Notes: generated from the letters alone by a model not told the origin. DNA of 64,000 nucleotides from Spirochaetia bacterium (GCA_009885955.1 VFJS01000054.1:120342-184341); one strand, 5' to 3'. Shown: positions 17,991 to 27,896, counted from the first letter of the stretch. A program made the numbers and translations.

Positions 17991-18188
17991 TCATAATTTT
18001 TGGAACGCTTCTGTTATCCTTATGATTCTTTTTATCCAGGGCTGTTCACCATAACCCATCTGTGAATAATAATGTTCCCGTATGATCTCCACAGCCTCAA
18101 CTCTCTCTTCAGGCGATTTTGATTTCCAGAATGACAGCCTCTCTTCTTGATTATTTTCTGTTGAAATTTTAATGATTTTTTTTATCAT
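17991..18188 (-). CDS. Small antitoxin-like protein
   Basis: The 65-residue protein contains LSFWKSKSPEERVEAVEIIREHYY, typical in layout of small proteins found beside nucleotidyltransferase or PIN toxins. I do not know a function, and no intact toxin lies directly beside it. AAAGGG precedes the ATG closely. It is likely another leftover of the toxin-antitoxin island. Confidence 0.6.
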   Translation of the reverse strand: MIKKIIKISTENNQEERLSFWKSKSPEERVEAVEIIREHYYSQMGYGEQPWIKRIIRITEAFQKL

Positions 18189-18407
18189 ACCCTTTCCCCA
18201 TCTTTAAAATATTGCATAAAAAAAAATTTAGTCAACAAAAAAATAACTGATTATGCAGGCCAAATTAATTTAATGAAATTTTCATAAAGAAACTTCAATT
18301 CTGAATAAAATTGATACTGGAATAAAGGAAATCCTGTTAGGATATGGAGAGATTGAAATTTATTTTTACATTGTTTCTGAATCTGTTTTTCTTCATTAAG
18401 ATCCGGG

Positions 18408-20105
18408 CTATTCTATTTTAAAAAAATTGATATTTCTGTTTAATTCTTCAGTCATTTTATTTATGTTTTCAGAGTTTATTGAAATAGCACCAGTCCCGTC
18501 AGCATTAGATTGGGTAAGCTGATTGATTACGGAAATTGATTTTACAATTTCTTCAAATGCGGTTTTCTGTTCATCAGTGGCGGATTTTATCTGTTCCGAA
18601 AGAGACTGAACGGTATTGGCATCTTTTGTAACCAGTTCATTCCTGTGCAGCTGGTCATCCATTATCTGAAAAATTGTATTCATCTGATTGCTGATGGCAG
18701 AAACTCCGGAAACAATGGTATTGATCATGGTTACGACACTTTCTACATTCTGCATCCCTTTTTTTATTTCACTTTCGTTTCCTTTTATGAGCCTGTCAAT
18801 CTCCTTGATACTTGCTGCAGTTTTGTCTGCCAGTTTTGATATTTCATCTGCCACAACCGCAAATCCGCGTCCGGCATCTCCGGCACGGGCGGCTTCAATC
18901 GCTGCATTCAGAGAGAGAAGATTTATCTGATCGGATATATCGTTAATAATCTGTATAATACCGGTTACTTCACCTGAACTGGCATTTATTTTTTTCATGC
19001 TCTCGTTCATACCTGACAGGGATTCATTCCCCGCCTTTGCCTGATTGGAAATGGTATTCACGTTTGCCATTGTGTTTTGGATCTGCAGACTCATGTCAGT
19101 TATTACATTTGACAATCCATTCAATTTATTTATCAGTCCGATGAGGCTGTCGTTCTGGTCCTGGGCGTTTTTGGCGACATTTTCAACACCAGCAGAAATT
19201 TCTTCAATGGATGCCGAAATTTCCTCTGTTGTAGCAGCCTGGTTCTGAACATTATCAGAAAAACCTCTCATCGTATCTGTCATTTTAAATGATGAGGAAA
19301 TTAATATCTGCCCCATGTCTTTCAAAGATCCGAATATTTCCTTCATCTTATATATATACTTGTTAAAATTTTTATACAGAAGGCCGAATTCATCCTTCCG
19401 GTTTTCAGTGAGAATAGAAGACAGATTGCCTTCTGTCATGGGGATAAAAGAATCAGAGAAAAAATTCAATGGCTTAAGAATGTATGCATACACAAAAACC
19501 ATTATAATAACAAATGTTGAAAGAATAATCAGGCATGAAATTATCAGGGTCAGCTGGAACATGAAGGTATTTTTTTCATCAATTTTATGAAGATCCCTGT
19601 AGATTGCCTTATTTTTAACCAGCAGCTGACTTATGATGCTTGTTACCAGGTTAAGGTATTCATCTTTTTCCGCTCCTTGTGATATAAGAAGCTTTGCCCT
19701 GATAAAAGATAGGGCATTTACGTTAAGTCCAATGCTTTCAACACGGTCACTATATTGGCCGGGAATCGGTTCATAGATAAACTTTTCATTATTATAATCA
19801 AGAATACCTCCTTTTTTCATTATCTCTACTGACTGTCTCAATGTCTGGGTATGAGGCTCGAGTTCCAAAAACAGGTTCGAAATATTGAATTGCTGATCTG
19901 TCTTTGCATTCTGGAGTATAGAAATCTGAAGAATTCTTCTGCTGACAGTTTCAATTATCTGGCTTTGGAATAACAGCAGTTCCGAGTTGGAGTGGCCCCT
20001 TTTCTGAGAGAAAAACTGGTTAAACAAAAAAAGAAGGGAAATGAAAAATCCTATGGTTGTAACCGTGAAGATAAGTATTGTTTTTGATTTTATCGTATTG
20101 AACAT
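18408..20105 (-). CDS. Methyl-accepting chemotaxis protein
   Basis: This is a classical transmembrane chemoreceptor of 565 residues. TM1 is at about residues 8-28, a periplasmic helical sensor spans about 30-180, and TM2 is at about 182-207. A HAMP-like linker follows, then the cytoplasmic signalling coiled coil with the highly conserved tip [20 protein letters not shown] and [14 protein letters not shown]. The sensor is four-helix-like without a dCache fold, and could dock a binding protein. The gene follows the binding lipoprotein by only 11 nt in the same operon. It has no C-terminal CheR-tethering pentapeptide that I can see. Confidence 0.95.
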   Translation of the reverse strand: MFNTIKSKTILIFTVTTIGFFISLLFLFNQFFSQKRGHSNSELLLFQSQIIETVSRRILQISILQNAKTDQQFNISNLFLELEPHTQTLRQSVEIMKKGGILDYNNEKFIYEPIPGQYSDRVESIGLNVNALSFIRAKLLISQGAEKDEYLNLVTSIISQLLVKNKAIYRDLHKIDEKNTFMFQLTLIISCLIILSTFVIIMVFVYAYILKPLNFFSDSFIPMTEGNLSSILTENRKDEFGLLYKNFNKYIYKMKEIFGSLKDMGQILISSSFKMTDTMRGFSDNVQNQAATTEEISASIEEISAGVENVAKNAQDQNDSLIGLINKLNGLSNVITDMSLQIQNTMANVNTISNQAKAGNESLSGMNESMKKINASSGEVTGIIQIINDISDQINLLSLNAAIEAARAGDAGRGFAVVADEISKLADKTAASIKEIDRLIKGNESEIKKGMQNVESVVTMINTIVSGVSAISNQMNTIFQIMDDQLHRNELVTKDANTVQSLSEQIKSATDEQKTAFEEIVKSISVINQLTQSNADGTGAISINSENINKMTEELNRNINFFKIE

Positions 20106-20116
20106 AGGTTTCCTTC

Positions 20117-21298
20117 CTAATAAAATACCGCGAATTTTCCATTTTCAAGCTTACTCAAATAAACCTTTTCAAAAATACTGTTGCTGTCTGGGGATATTAT
20201 TGATGGAAGACCGGTTTCAGCATTATAATCAGTCATTGCATGGAACATATACAGCAGCTTCTCTCTTGAAATCTCTTTTCCACAGCGCCTGATTGCCTCT
20301 ACAAGAAATTTTGCATTGATAAACCCCTCGAAAGCCACGAAATTCAAATCTGTATTCGGATAATACTTTTTATAAAGCTCACTGAACTCCCTGGCGGAAT
20401 TATTTGAAAGATCATAGGGAGAAGGAACCACCTGGGTTACAAAAACATTTGTATCGATATTTTTCCCCAGGGCAGTGAGCTCTTTTGCAAATGCTTCAGA
20501 ACCTACGAATGAAACGGTATGAAATTCAATATCAGCCAGCCCTGAACCCTTGGCCATTTTTACAAACATTGCAAGCGGTTTATAGGTACCTACCATGATA
20601 ACGGCCTCGGGTTTTAACTTTACGATCAGATCAATCGTTTTCTGATCCGGCATTTCTCCTCTTTTAAACTTTCCTACCCCAATCGGCTCATAACTGTGAC
20701 GTGCAAGAGCAAGCTGTGTTCCTGATAAAACCGCCTGGCCGAATGCGTCATCCTGCATAAAAACAACAATTTTCTTTTTACCCTTTTTTATCCAGTAATC
20801 AACTATTGCCTCAGTTTCCATAAAATAAGAAGCCCTGATATTTATAATATACGGCTGAAAGGGATTCCGTAAAAATTCTGCACCGGTAAAAACTCCGATT
20901 AAAGGGACTTGTTCGATATTTAGCGTATTGATAACAACTTTCGCAGTTGGTGTACCCACATAATCAAAGAGGATGAATACCTTGTTTTGTTTTATCAGTT
21001 CGATTGTATTTTCCAGTGCAGAAGAGGGATTGTATTTATCATCAAGTGTTATCATCCTGATTTTTCTGCCGTTGACCCCGCCGCTTTCATTGATCCTATT
21101 GAAATAACTTTGCGATCCCTGGACAAGCTGTGTTCCAAGAAAATTAGCCGGCCCTGTTAACGGGGACGATGAACCAATAAGTATTTCATTTTCACTAATC
21201 CCGGGCGTTGTAATAGCTTCAAATACAATTTCTTTTTTCCCGCAGGATATAATAACCGTAAGAAAAAATAGACCGGCGATTAATATTTTCTTTTTCAT
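20117..21298 (-). CDS. Branched-chain amino-acid-type (LivJ-like) binding lipoprotein
   Basis: A lipoprotein signal ending VIISCGKK (Cys near residue 19) precedes a type I periplasmic-binding fold: ILIGSSSPLTGPANFLG (about residues 40-56), NRINESGGVNGRKI and the central VVFMQDDAFGQAVLSG. At 393 residues it is full length. No permease or ATPase lies nearby, and the next gene is a chemoreceptor, so I infer that this protein presents its ligand to that receptor. The ligand, probably a small amino acid or amide, is not readable. Confidence 0.88.
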   Translation of the reverse strand: MKKKILIAGLFFLTVIISCGKKEIVFEAITTPGISENEILIGSSSPLTGPANFLGTQLVQGSQSYFNRINESGGVNGRKIRMITLDDKYNPSSALENTIELIKQNKVFILFDYVGTPTAKVVINTLNIEQVPLIGVFTGAEFLRNPFQPYIINIRASYFMETEAIVDYWIKKGKKKIVVFMQDDAFGQAVLSGTQLALARHSYEPIGVGKFKRGEMPDQKTIDLIVKLKPEAVIMVGTYKPLAMFVKMAKGSGLADIEFHTVSFVGSEAFAKELTALGKNIDTNVFVTQVVPSPYDLSNNSAREFSELYKKYYPNTDLNFVAFEGFINAKFLVEAIRRCGKEISREKLLYMFHAMTDYNAETGLPSIISPDSNSIFEKVYLSKLENGKFAVFY

Positions 21299-21459
21299 CT
21301 GAACACTCCCAATCTATTATGCCTTGCGGTTTTAAAAATATTTCAAAAACAACTCTTACCATTTGTAGAAAAAACTCAATAATTACATGACAACAACTGA
21401 AGCGACTCCTATCCCGGAATTATCATTTTTCGTCAAATCCCTTTTCTACTGTTTGTAAT

Positions 21460-21485
21460 ATTATATGAAAAAAAAATATTGTCAA
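21460..21485 (-). promoter_or_regulatory. Candidate promoter of the binding protein/chemoreceptor operon with short spacer and T-tract
   Basis: A perfect TTGACA (21485-21480) and a perfect TATAAT (21465-21460) on the minus strand are separated by only 14 nt, nine of which are consecutive T. Both hexamers are consensus but the spacing is 3 nt short of optimal. Confidence 0.4.
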
Positions 21486-21526
21486 TAAAAAACTTCTGAA
21501 AATCGGCTATCCATGATCTCTTTTTA

Positions 21527-21555
21527 TTGACAAAAGGTAATTTGTATGATAAAAA
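21527..21555 (+). promoter_or_regulatory. Candidate promoter of the 850-residue exported protein gene
   Basis: TTGACA (21527-21532), 17-nt spacer, TAAAAA (21550-21555), about 140 nt upstream of the start codon at 21694. Confidence 0.5.
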
Positions 21556-21693
21556 TATATCCATATCAGAAGTTGTTTAAAAAGTGAGCCGTTGAATCTC
21601 AGCGCCTCTGCTGCAAATTTTTTCTTTTTAGGCAGCCCCTGAGACTATACCATTCCGGCACTTAATCATAGCCGAACCAATGAGGATGTATTG

Positions 21694-24246
21694 ATGAAAT
21701 TGATGAAATTTTTACTATGTGTTTTACTCCTCACCTTGGCCCTCCCTGCCGGCAGCGCCAAGGTCGAAGACCTCTCCAGAAAAAAGCAGGAAATAGCGAA
21801 TATGCTCTACCAGGTTGAGTCCAGCGGAGGCGACCAGCTGGGGTACTCAAAGGAGATTCTTGAATACCTTGAAAAAACTGAAAAGATAACCCCTAAAATA
21901 AAAGGGGGGAAAGAACTCATGAAAACCCATTCACGGAGAAACCGGGGCAATGATATCGACTACTATTCGCTCCTGTCAGGCGGGCTGGCAATCAGGGAAT
22001 CCCTGCAGATTGAAAGCATCAAGCCTGGAATTGACAAAGGGGGAACAGTTAGCATATCCGGATTGAAAGGCCCTGAAATAAAATCCCACCCTTTCAAAGA
22101 GATGCTTAAGGGAAGAAAATCTAAAACATTCTCCCTTGCCCGGTACGCGCCGGAGAATTTTTATTACCTTCACTTCAACAACATGCCCGGCGCCCTGGAT
22201 TTCTTTGATTACCTCAGCGATGCCGGCGGATCACTCCACAAGAGGGTATCGCCCCAGTCAGCCGATTTCATGATCAAGGAGAGAATACTGACCCAGCTTG
22301 CTCTTAGGGAGAATAAATCGTCAAGGGTCTTCTACCGGCATATCATTGAAGAGATGGCAATTACAGGTTCCGACCCTTTCATTATGGAAGGTTCGGATAT
22401 TTCTATCCTCTATAAAATCAGGAGCAAAGCGGTCTTTACCACGAAGATCAATGAATACCGGAGATATTTCAAAAAAAAATACAATGCCAGGGATGACTCG
22501 GTGACCATTGGCGGAATTAAAGGTAGAATCCTCCAGACAGGAGACAGGAGGATATACTCAATCTACCTGGTACTGCCGGATGATACGGCCGTTATCTCAA
22601 ATTCCGTCAAGGCAGTGGAACATATCATCGAAACCTTTGAAAATCCGAAAAAGTCCCTGGCCGAAGCCGATGATTTCAAGTACATGAGATCAATCTATCC
22701 CGCCGAAGCAAGGTCCGAGGATGGATTCCTCTATCTTTCCGACTCCTTTATACGGAGGCTCGTCGGCCCGGAGCTCAGGATCAAGGAGGCCAGGAGGATG
22801 TACGAGGCCGGACGGATTTCGGTGATGGAAAGGTATATCCTGTACTATTACCAGCTCAATGGGAAGCACCCGGCCTCCATCGAGGAGTTCTACAGTATCC
22901 TGAAAAATCCTGAAAATCCTGGTGGCGGCAGCGATTCGGGCAGGGACTTTTTCAAGGCCCTCTTTGACGGCCTCAGGCTGGTTCAGGGAACTTTTTCGGC
23001 TGCAAGCGTAACCTACGGCAGGAACGGGTTCATGATACCCAATCTTGAAATACCCATAGACACCGTAAGCGAAATTGAGGCATCGGAATACAACAGGTTT
23101 CTTGCCGAATACAACAGTTTCTGGCGCAACTTTTTTGACCCCATAGGCATCAGGTTTAAAACCGGTAAGGGTATCAGGGTTGAGACATGCATACTCCCTC
23201 TCATAGACAACTCACTGTACAACCGGCTCATGGAGTTTGCCGGCGGAAAACCCGTCCGGCTGAACCCTGACGAAACCGTGCCCGGGGACATTTTTTCCCT
23301 TACACTGAAATTAAATCAAAAATTTTTAAAAGGGTCAGGGGTCGATGAAATACTGAAGCAGATGGCCGTTACCGAACCGGAACTCCAGAACCACCCTCTT
23401 TCAGATATAATCAGGGGCGATATACGGTTCCACATGAACGACTCCAGGCCCCTGGCCGATTTTAATGCCGGGGGAATTACCGGGGAACTCTTCAGGGGAA
23501 ATTTCAGGAAAGGAGAGGCGTTTTTCGGTTTCCTTGCATGGTCTCTGTTCCATCCGGTGAGAATATCAATACCGGTGAAAGACGGGAAGGCTGCGGCAGT
23601 TTTCCTGAACTCCCTGAACAGGTACTTCATGGCCCAGGCAAAGGATAGATGGACAGAGATAAAAAGCTATTCCTACGAATATGAGAGAGATACCCCTGAA
23701 ATAAAGGTGATAAAAATAACCTTCGCGGAAACATTGACATTCCGCCTCTACATCGCCATTAAGGATGATAACATCCATATCTCCACTACCGAGCACTACA
23801 TGAGGGCAGTACTTGGCCACCGGTTCCAGGAAAAACAGGCCAGTCCCAATGATAAAAGCAACATAACAGCTGTTTATCGTCCAAGCCAGATGCTCCTCGA
23901 AAAAAATATGTTCATGGCAAATGTGATGGAGGACGTACAGGCTGCAAGCTTCAGGAACATGGGGACCATAAAACTCATGAAAGCTCTCTTCCCGGCATCA
24001 AAAGATCCACAGGAATCGGCAATGGAGAATTTCGGATTCAAACCCCTCTGCCCCATGGGCGGGAGCTACACGATAAACGAGAAAGGCGAAGTCGCCAACT
24101 CGGTCTTCGGCACCATGGACAGGCCGGTGATCCGATATGACAGGATACATTCCGACATGATGAAAAAACACTTCTCAACCGAAAGGATTATGCTCGATCT
24201 CGAATTCACCGATGAGGGAATCATGACAACCGTAGAGATTGAATGA
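21694..24246 (+). CDS. Large exported protein of unknown function
   Basis: A Sec signal peptide (about residues 1-22, ending LPAGSA) is followed by about 830 residues without a motif I recognise. The layout looks like two similar halves of mixed alpha/beta structure; segments such as FDYLSDAGGSL, ISILYKI and TLKLNQKFLKGSG recall the DUF3352-type exported proteins, but this is a weak impression. It lacks a lipobox and a beta-barrel C terminus, so it is probably periplasmic. ATG 21694 is preferred over TTG 21691 because of GAGG 8-9 nt upstream. It is monocistronic. Confidence 0.85.
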   Translation: MKLMKFLLCVLLLTLALPAGSAKVEDLSRKKQEIANMLYQVESSGGDQLGYSKEILEYLEKTEKITPKIKGGKELMKTHSRRNRGNDIDYYSLLSGGLAIRESLQIESIKPGIDKGGTVSISGLKGPEIKSHPFKEMLKGRKSKTFSLARYAPENFYYLHFNNMPGALDFFDYLSDAGGSLHKRVSPQSADFMIKERILTQLALRENKSSRVFYRHIIEEMAITGSDPFIMEGSDISILYKIRSKAVFTTKINEYRRYFKKKYNARDDSVTIGGIKGRILQTGDRRIYSIYLVLPDDTAVISNSVKAVEHIIETFENPKKSLAEADDFKYMRSIYPAEARSEDGFLYLSDSFIRRLVGPELRIKEARRMYEAGRISVMERYILYYYQLNGKHPASIEEFYSILKNPENPGGGSDSGRDFFKALFDGLRLVQGTFSAASVTYGRNGFMIPNLEIPIDTVSEIEASEYNRFLAEYNSFWRNFFDPIGIRFKTGKGIRVETCILPLIDNSLYNRLMEFAGGKPVRLNPDETVPGDIFSLTLKLNQKFLKGSGVDEILKQMAVTEPELQNHPLSDIIRGDIRFHMNDSRPLADFNAGGITGELFRGNFRKGEAFFGFLAWSLFHPVRISIPVKDGKAAAVFLNSLNRYFMAQAKDRWTEIKSYSYEYERDTPEIKVIKITFAETLTFRLYIAIKDDNIHISTTEHYMRAVLGHRFQEKQASPNDKSNITAVYRPSQMLLEKNMFMANVMEDVQAASFRNMGTIKLMKALFPASKDPQESAMENFGFKPLCPMGGSYTINEKGEVANSVFGTMDRPVIRYDRIHSDMMKKHFSTERIMLDLEFTDEGIMTTVEIE

Positions 24247-24276
24247 TAATGAAATTTTCCAATCATCCTGAACTAT

Positions 24277-24368
24277 AAAAGATTTGCCACGGAGACACTG
24301 AGTCACAGAGTAAAATTAAAATTATAATCTTATCTCTGTGTCTCTGAGCCTCTGTGGCAAAAGATTTT
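24277..24368. repeat. Inverted repeat of the CACAGAG type
   Basis: Left arm 24277-24310 contains GCCACGGAGACACTGAG and CACAGAG. Right arm 24334-24368 is its near-perfect complement, separated by an AT-rich loop. Very similar repeats are scattered through many unrelated bacterial genomes. It lies between the exported protein and fadI and could fold as a long hairpin in RNA. Confidence 0.75.
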
Positions 24369-24427
24369 ATTCTTATGTAAATAGAACCAAACTGGTTTTA
24401 TATAAATTTCTTATCGGGGACCAACTT

Positions 24428-25729
24428 ATGAAACAAACAAAAATCAGGGTGGCTATTATCAAAGGGATACGGACACCCTTCCAGCGCTCGGGCACGGGAT
24501 ACAGGGATATGATGGCCTGGGAGATCGGCCGCTACGCCGTCAAGGGGCTCATTGCTGCATCGGGGATATCACATGAAGATGTGGATCATGTCATCATGGG
24601 CACCGTGGCTGCGGACATCGCAACAACCAATGTTGCCAGGGAAATCGCGCTGGGCGCCGGGCTGCCGCATCATATCCCTGCCCATACCTGCACTGCGGCA
24701 TGCATATCTTCAAACGTCGCAATCATAAACGGGGCCAACCTCATTGCAGGCGGCGGTGCTGATGCAGTCATCGCAGGGGGAGTGGAAACCTACTCCGACG
24801 CGCCCATAAAAATATCAAAAAAATACCGGCGGTTTCTTCTGGACCTCACTACCTTTAAAAAACCCAAAACTCTTGTTGGGAAAATCAGGCTCCTGAAGGG
24901 GATGGGCCTCTCTGATTTTATACGGCCTGAAACCCCGGCCCTCTCGGAATATTCCACCGGGCTCCTCATGGGTGAAAACAATGAACTCCTTGCAAAAAGA
25001 ATGGGAATATCCAGGGAGGAGCAGGACAGGTATGCTGCCCTGTCCCATGACAGGGCGGTACGGGCTTCAATGGAAGGCGAATTCATGAACGAAATTGTCC
25101 CCCTGGTTCCTCCCGGATCCACGGCTCCAATAACCATGGACAACGGGCCCAGGGCCGATTCCACCTTTGAGAAACTCTCAAAATTAAAGCCCGCCTTTGA
25201 TAAAAACTACGGCACCGTCACTGCGGGAAACTCTTCATTCCTCACAGACGGGGCAGCTGCAATCCTCCTCATGAGGGAGGACAAGGCCAGGGCCCTTGGT
25301 CTTGAACCTGTTGGTTTTATCAGGTCCTATGCCTTCACCGGCCAGGAACTGGTGGATGAACTCCTTCTTGGCCCCGCATTTGCCATACCCAGGGCCCTTC
25401 ATTCAGCGGGGTTACGTCTGAAAGACATCGGGGTTTTTGAAATTCACGGAGCCTTTGCCGCACAGATGCTGGCGAACATCAAATGCCTGGAGTCGGACAG
25501 TTTCGGCAGGGAAAAACTCGGGCTGAAAGGCAAAGCTGGCGAAATCGATATGAATAAGGTCAATACCCTCGGCGGATCGCTATCCATTGGCCACCCCTTC
25601 GGCGCCACAGGTGCAAGGCTTGTTACAACCTGCTGCGGCAGGATGAAAAAATCGGGTGCCGGATTCGGGATCGTTGCGGGGTGCGCGGCAGGGTCCCTCG
25701 GCAATGCCATCGTCATTGAAAACAGATAA
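24428..25729 (+). CDS. fadI: 3-ketoacyl-CoA thiolase, FadI-like
   Basis: The enzyme performs the last step of the beta-oxidation cycle, cleaving 3-ketoacyl-CoA with CoA. It follows FadI throughout: catalytic Cys in TAACISSN (Cys near residue 92), EYSTGLLMGENNELLAKRMG, FDKNYGTVTAGNSSFLTDG, GHPFGATGAR (His near 386) and the second Cys in AGCAAGSLG (about 420). The length of 433 residues equals E. coli FadI. Where thiolases of this group have HEAF, this one reads HGAF. ATG 24428 has GGGGA 8 nt upstream; an upstream in-frame ATG at 24338 would overlap the inverted repeat. FadJ follows after 16 nt. Confidence 0.93.
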   Translation: MKQTKIRVAIIKGIRTPFQRSGTGYRDMMAWEIGRYAVKGLIAASGISHEDVDHVIMGTVAADIATTNVAREIALGAGLPHHIPAHTCTAACISSNVAIINGANLIAGGGADAVIAGGVETYSDAPIKISKKYRRFLLDLTTFKKPKTLVGKIRLLKGMGLSDFIRPETPALSEYSTGLLMGENNELLAKRMGISREEQDRYAALSHDRAVRASMEGEFMNEIVPLVPPGSTAPITMDNGPRADSTFEKLSKLKPAFDKNYGTVTAGNSSFLTDGAAAILLMREDKARALGLEPVGFIRSYAFTGQELVDELLLGPAFAIPRALHSAGLRLKDIGVFEIHGAFAAQMLANIKCLESDSFGREKLGLKGKAGEIDMNKVNTLGGSLSIGHPFGATGARLVTTCCGRMKKSGAGFGIVAGCAAGSLGNAIVIENR

Positions 25730-25745
25730 GAAAAGGGGCATGCCA

Positions 25746-27881
25746 ATGAAATACATGAAAGCTGAAATAGCCGGAAATAACATACTGGTCATAACCATCG
25801 ATTCCCCGGGAGCCGATGTGAATGTCATTACAAAAGCCATGATGGAGGAGGTGTCATCATCCATCGGGATTGCTGAAAAAGACGGCACAGTCAGGGGAAT
25901 TGTCATCATGAGCGGGAAAAAGGACAACTTCATTGCCGGGGCCGACCTGGAGGAATTTCTCTCGGCAGAAAAAGAGGAAGACATACTGAAATACATCACC
26001 GGCGGCCATGCAATACTTAAAAGAATAAAGGCGCTGAAAATCCCGGTCATCACCGCAATCAACGGGAGCTGCATGGGAGGAGGATTTGAACTGTCCCTCT
26101 TCACAACATACCGGATGGCCTCAAATTCCCCATCCACCTTCATGGGGCTCCCCGAAGTCCTGGCCGGCCTTTTCCCGGCAGGAGGGGGGACCCAGCTGCT
26201 GCCAGGGCTTATCGGGCTTACTGAAGCGCTCCCCATTCTCCTAACGGGAAAAAGGGTAAGGCCGAAGGAGGCGCTCAGGATAGGCTTGATTGATGAAGTT
26301 GTTCCTGCCCAGGGGCTCAGGGAGGCGGCGATAAAAAGGGCCGACCTCATTGCATTGAATGGAATCCCGAAAAAGAGACCTGGCAAAATCAAAAGACCCT
26401 TAATCATCAGAGCCCTTGAATCAACCTCCATCGGGAGAAAAATTATTCTAAAAAAGGCATTAGCCGGTGTGATGAAAAAAACAGCCGGCCTCTACCCTGC
26501 CCCGCTGGAAGTTCTGAAATCCGTATCTTACGGATACCGCCATGGCATGGAAAAGGGGCTTGCCAAGGACGGGAAAACCCTGGCCAGGCTTGTTACCGGA
26601 GCAGTCTCAAAATCGCTCATAAGCATATTCTTCAGCATGAACAGGCACAAAAAAAATCCCTTCAGGGATAAACCGGCAAAGATTGAAAAACTGGCAATCC
26701 TGGGCGCAGGACTCATGGGTACGGGCATTGCCTCAATATCTCTTCCCGTATGCGGGACCATCCTTCTTAAAGATTCATCAATGGACAGGGCCGCGGCAGG
26801 GATGAAGCAGATTTGGGACGGACTGATGAAACAGGTGAAGTCGGGGTCTATTTCCCGCTTTGAGGCCGCGGCCGGGTACGGCAGGGTGGTACCCTGCCAC
26901 GACTACTCCGGGTTCAAAAATACCGGCCTGGTCATCGAGGCTGTTTTCGAAGACCTGAATTTGAAGAAAAAGGTGCTCAGGGACATGGAATCAAATACCG
27001 GAAGGGACACCATTTTTGCAAGCAACACATCAGCAATCCCCATTGCATCCATTGCAGAGGGGTGCAAACACCCTGAAAATGTGATAGGGATGCACTACTT
27101 TTCGCCTGTTCCCGGTATGCCGCTGCTGGAAATAATCAGGACATCCAGGACCTCGAACCGGGCTGCCTCTGCCGCGGTTGAATTCGGGCTCAGGCAGGGC
27201 AAGACGTGCATCATTGTCAAAGACGGCCCGGGCTTCTACACAACACGGGTGATAAGCTCCTTCCTTATGGAGGCAGGAATACTCATGGGCGAGGGCGTGC
27301 CGGTGCCGCTCATCGACAGGGCCATGGTACTCTCAGGTTTCCCCATGGGGCCTGCAGCTCTTATGGATGAAATCGGTATAGATGTTGCCCTCCATGTGTC
27401 CAGGGTCATGGAACCGTTATTCTCTAAAAGGGAAATTATAGCTCCTCCTTTTCAGGGGTTCATAGAAAAAGGATTTCTCGGGAGAAAAAGCGGCATGGGG
27501 TTCTACCGGTATGATCTTCCTAAAAAAAAGGGTTCCAGGATTATCAACAACAGCATTCACGAAATTATTGGAAAGATGGATAATGATAAGATAAAACCGG
27601 AAGATATACAGAAACGCCTCACCCTTCGCATGGCCGGCGAAGCCATCCTCTGCCTTGAGGAGGGGATCATCTCATCCCCTGATGACGGCGACATCGGTGC
27701 TGTTATGGGAGTAGGTTTTCCGCCCCTGCTTGGCGGTCCGTTCAGGTATGCCGACAGTATCGGCGCTGCGGCCCTTGCTGATGAAATGAATAAACTGAGG
27801 GATCTCCATGGGAACCGTTTTCAGCCCCAGAATATTCTACTTGCCATGGCCGGAAAAAACGGCAGATTCCACAGGGCATAA
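25746..27881 (+). CDS. fadJ: Enoyl-CoA hydratase / 3-hydroxyacyl-CoA dehydrogenase, FadJ-like
   Basis: This is the alpha subunit of the beta-oxidation complex. The N-terminal crotonase domain (about residues 1-190) keeps both catalytic glutamates in GGGFELSLF and GLPEVLAGLFPAGGGTQ. The NAD-binding 3-hydroxyacyl-CoA dehydrogenase domain starts at about 316 with GAGLMGTGIA and has catalytic His in GMHYFSPVPGMPL. A C-terminal domain follows to residue 711, matching FadJ length. ATG 25746 is best placed (AGGGG 7 nt upstream); ATG 25740 is too close to it. The gene follows fadI directly, as in anaerobic-type fadIJ operons. No acyl-CoA dehydrogenase or ligase is in the window. Confidence 0.95.
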   Translation: MKYMKAEIAGNNILVITIDSPGADVNVITKAMMEEVSSSIGIAEKDGTVRGIVIMSGKKDNFIAGADLEEFLSAEKEEDILKYITGGHAILKRIKALKIPVITAINGSCMGGGFELSLFTTYRMASNSPSTFMGLPEVLAGLFPAGGGTQLLPGLIGLTEALPILLTGKRVRPKEALRIGLIDEVVPAQGLREAAIKRADLIALNGIPKKRPGKIKRPLIIRALESTSIGRKIILKKALAGVMKKTAGLYPAPLEVLKSVSYGYRHGMEKGLAKDGKTLARLVTGAVSKSLISIFFSMNRHKKNPFRDKPAKIEKLAILGAGLMGTGIASISLPVCGTILLKDSSMDRAAAGMKQIWDGLMKQVKSGSISRFEAAAGYGRVVPCHDYSGFKNTGLVIEAVFEDLNLKKKVLRDMESNTGRDTIFASNTSAIPIASIAEGCKHPENVIGMHYFSPVPGMPLLEIIRTSRTSNRAASAAVEFGLRQGKTCIIVKDGPGFYTTRVISSFLMEAGILMGEGVPVPLIDRAMVLSGFPMGPAALMDEIGIDVALHVSRVMEPLFSKREIIAPPFQGFIEKGFLGRKSGMGFYRYDLPKKKGSRIINNSIHEIIGKMDNDKIKPEDIQKRLTLRMAGEAILCLEEGIISSPDDGDIGAVMGVGFPPLLGGPFRYADSIGAAALADEMNKLRDLHGNRFQPQNILLAMAGKNGRFHRA

Positions 27882-27896
27882 TAGAAACAGGTTATC

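Noticed and set aside
25580..26431. 283-codon open frame on the minus strand across fadI/fadJ
   Set aside because: Antisense to the conserved thiolase end and the crotonase domain, so a shadow of real coding DNA.
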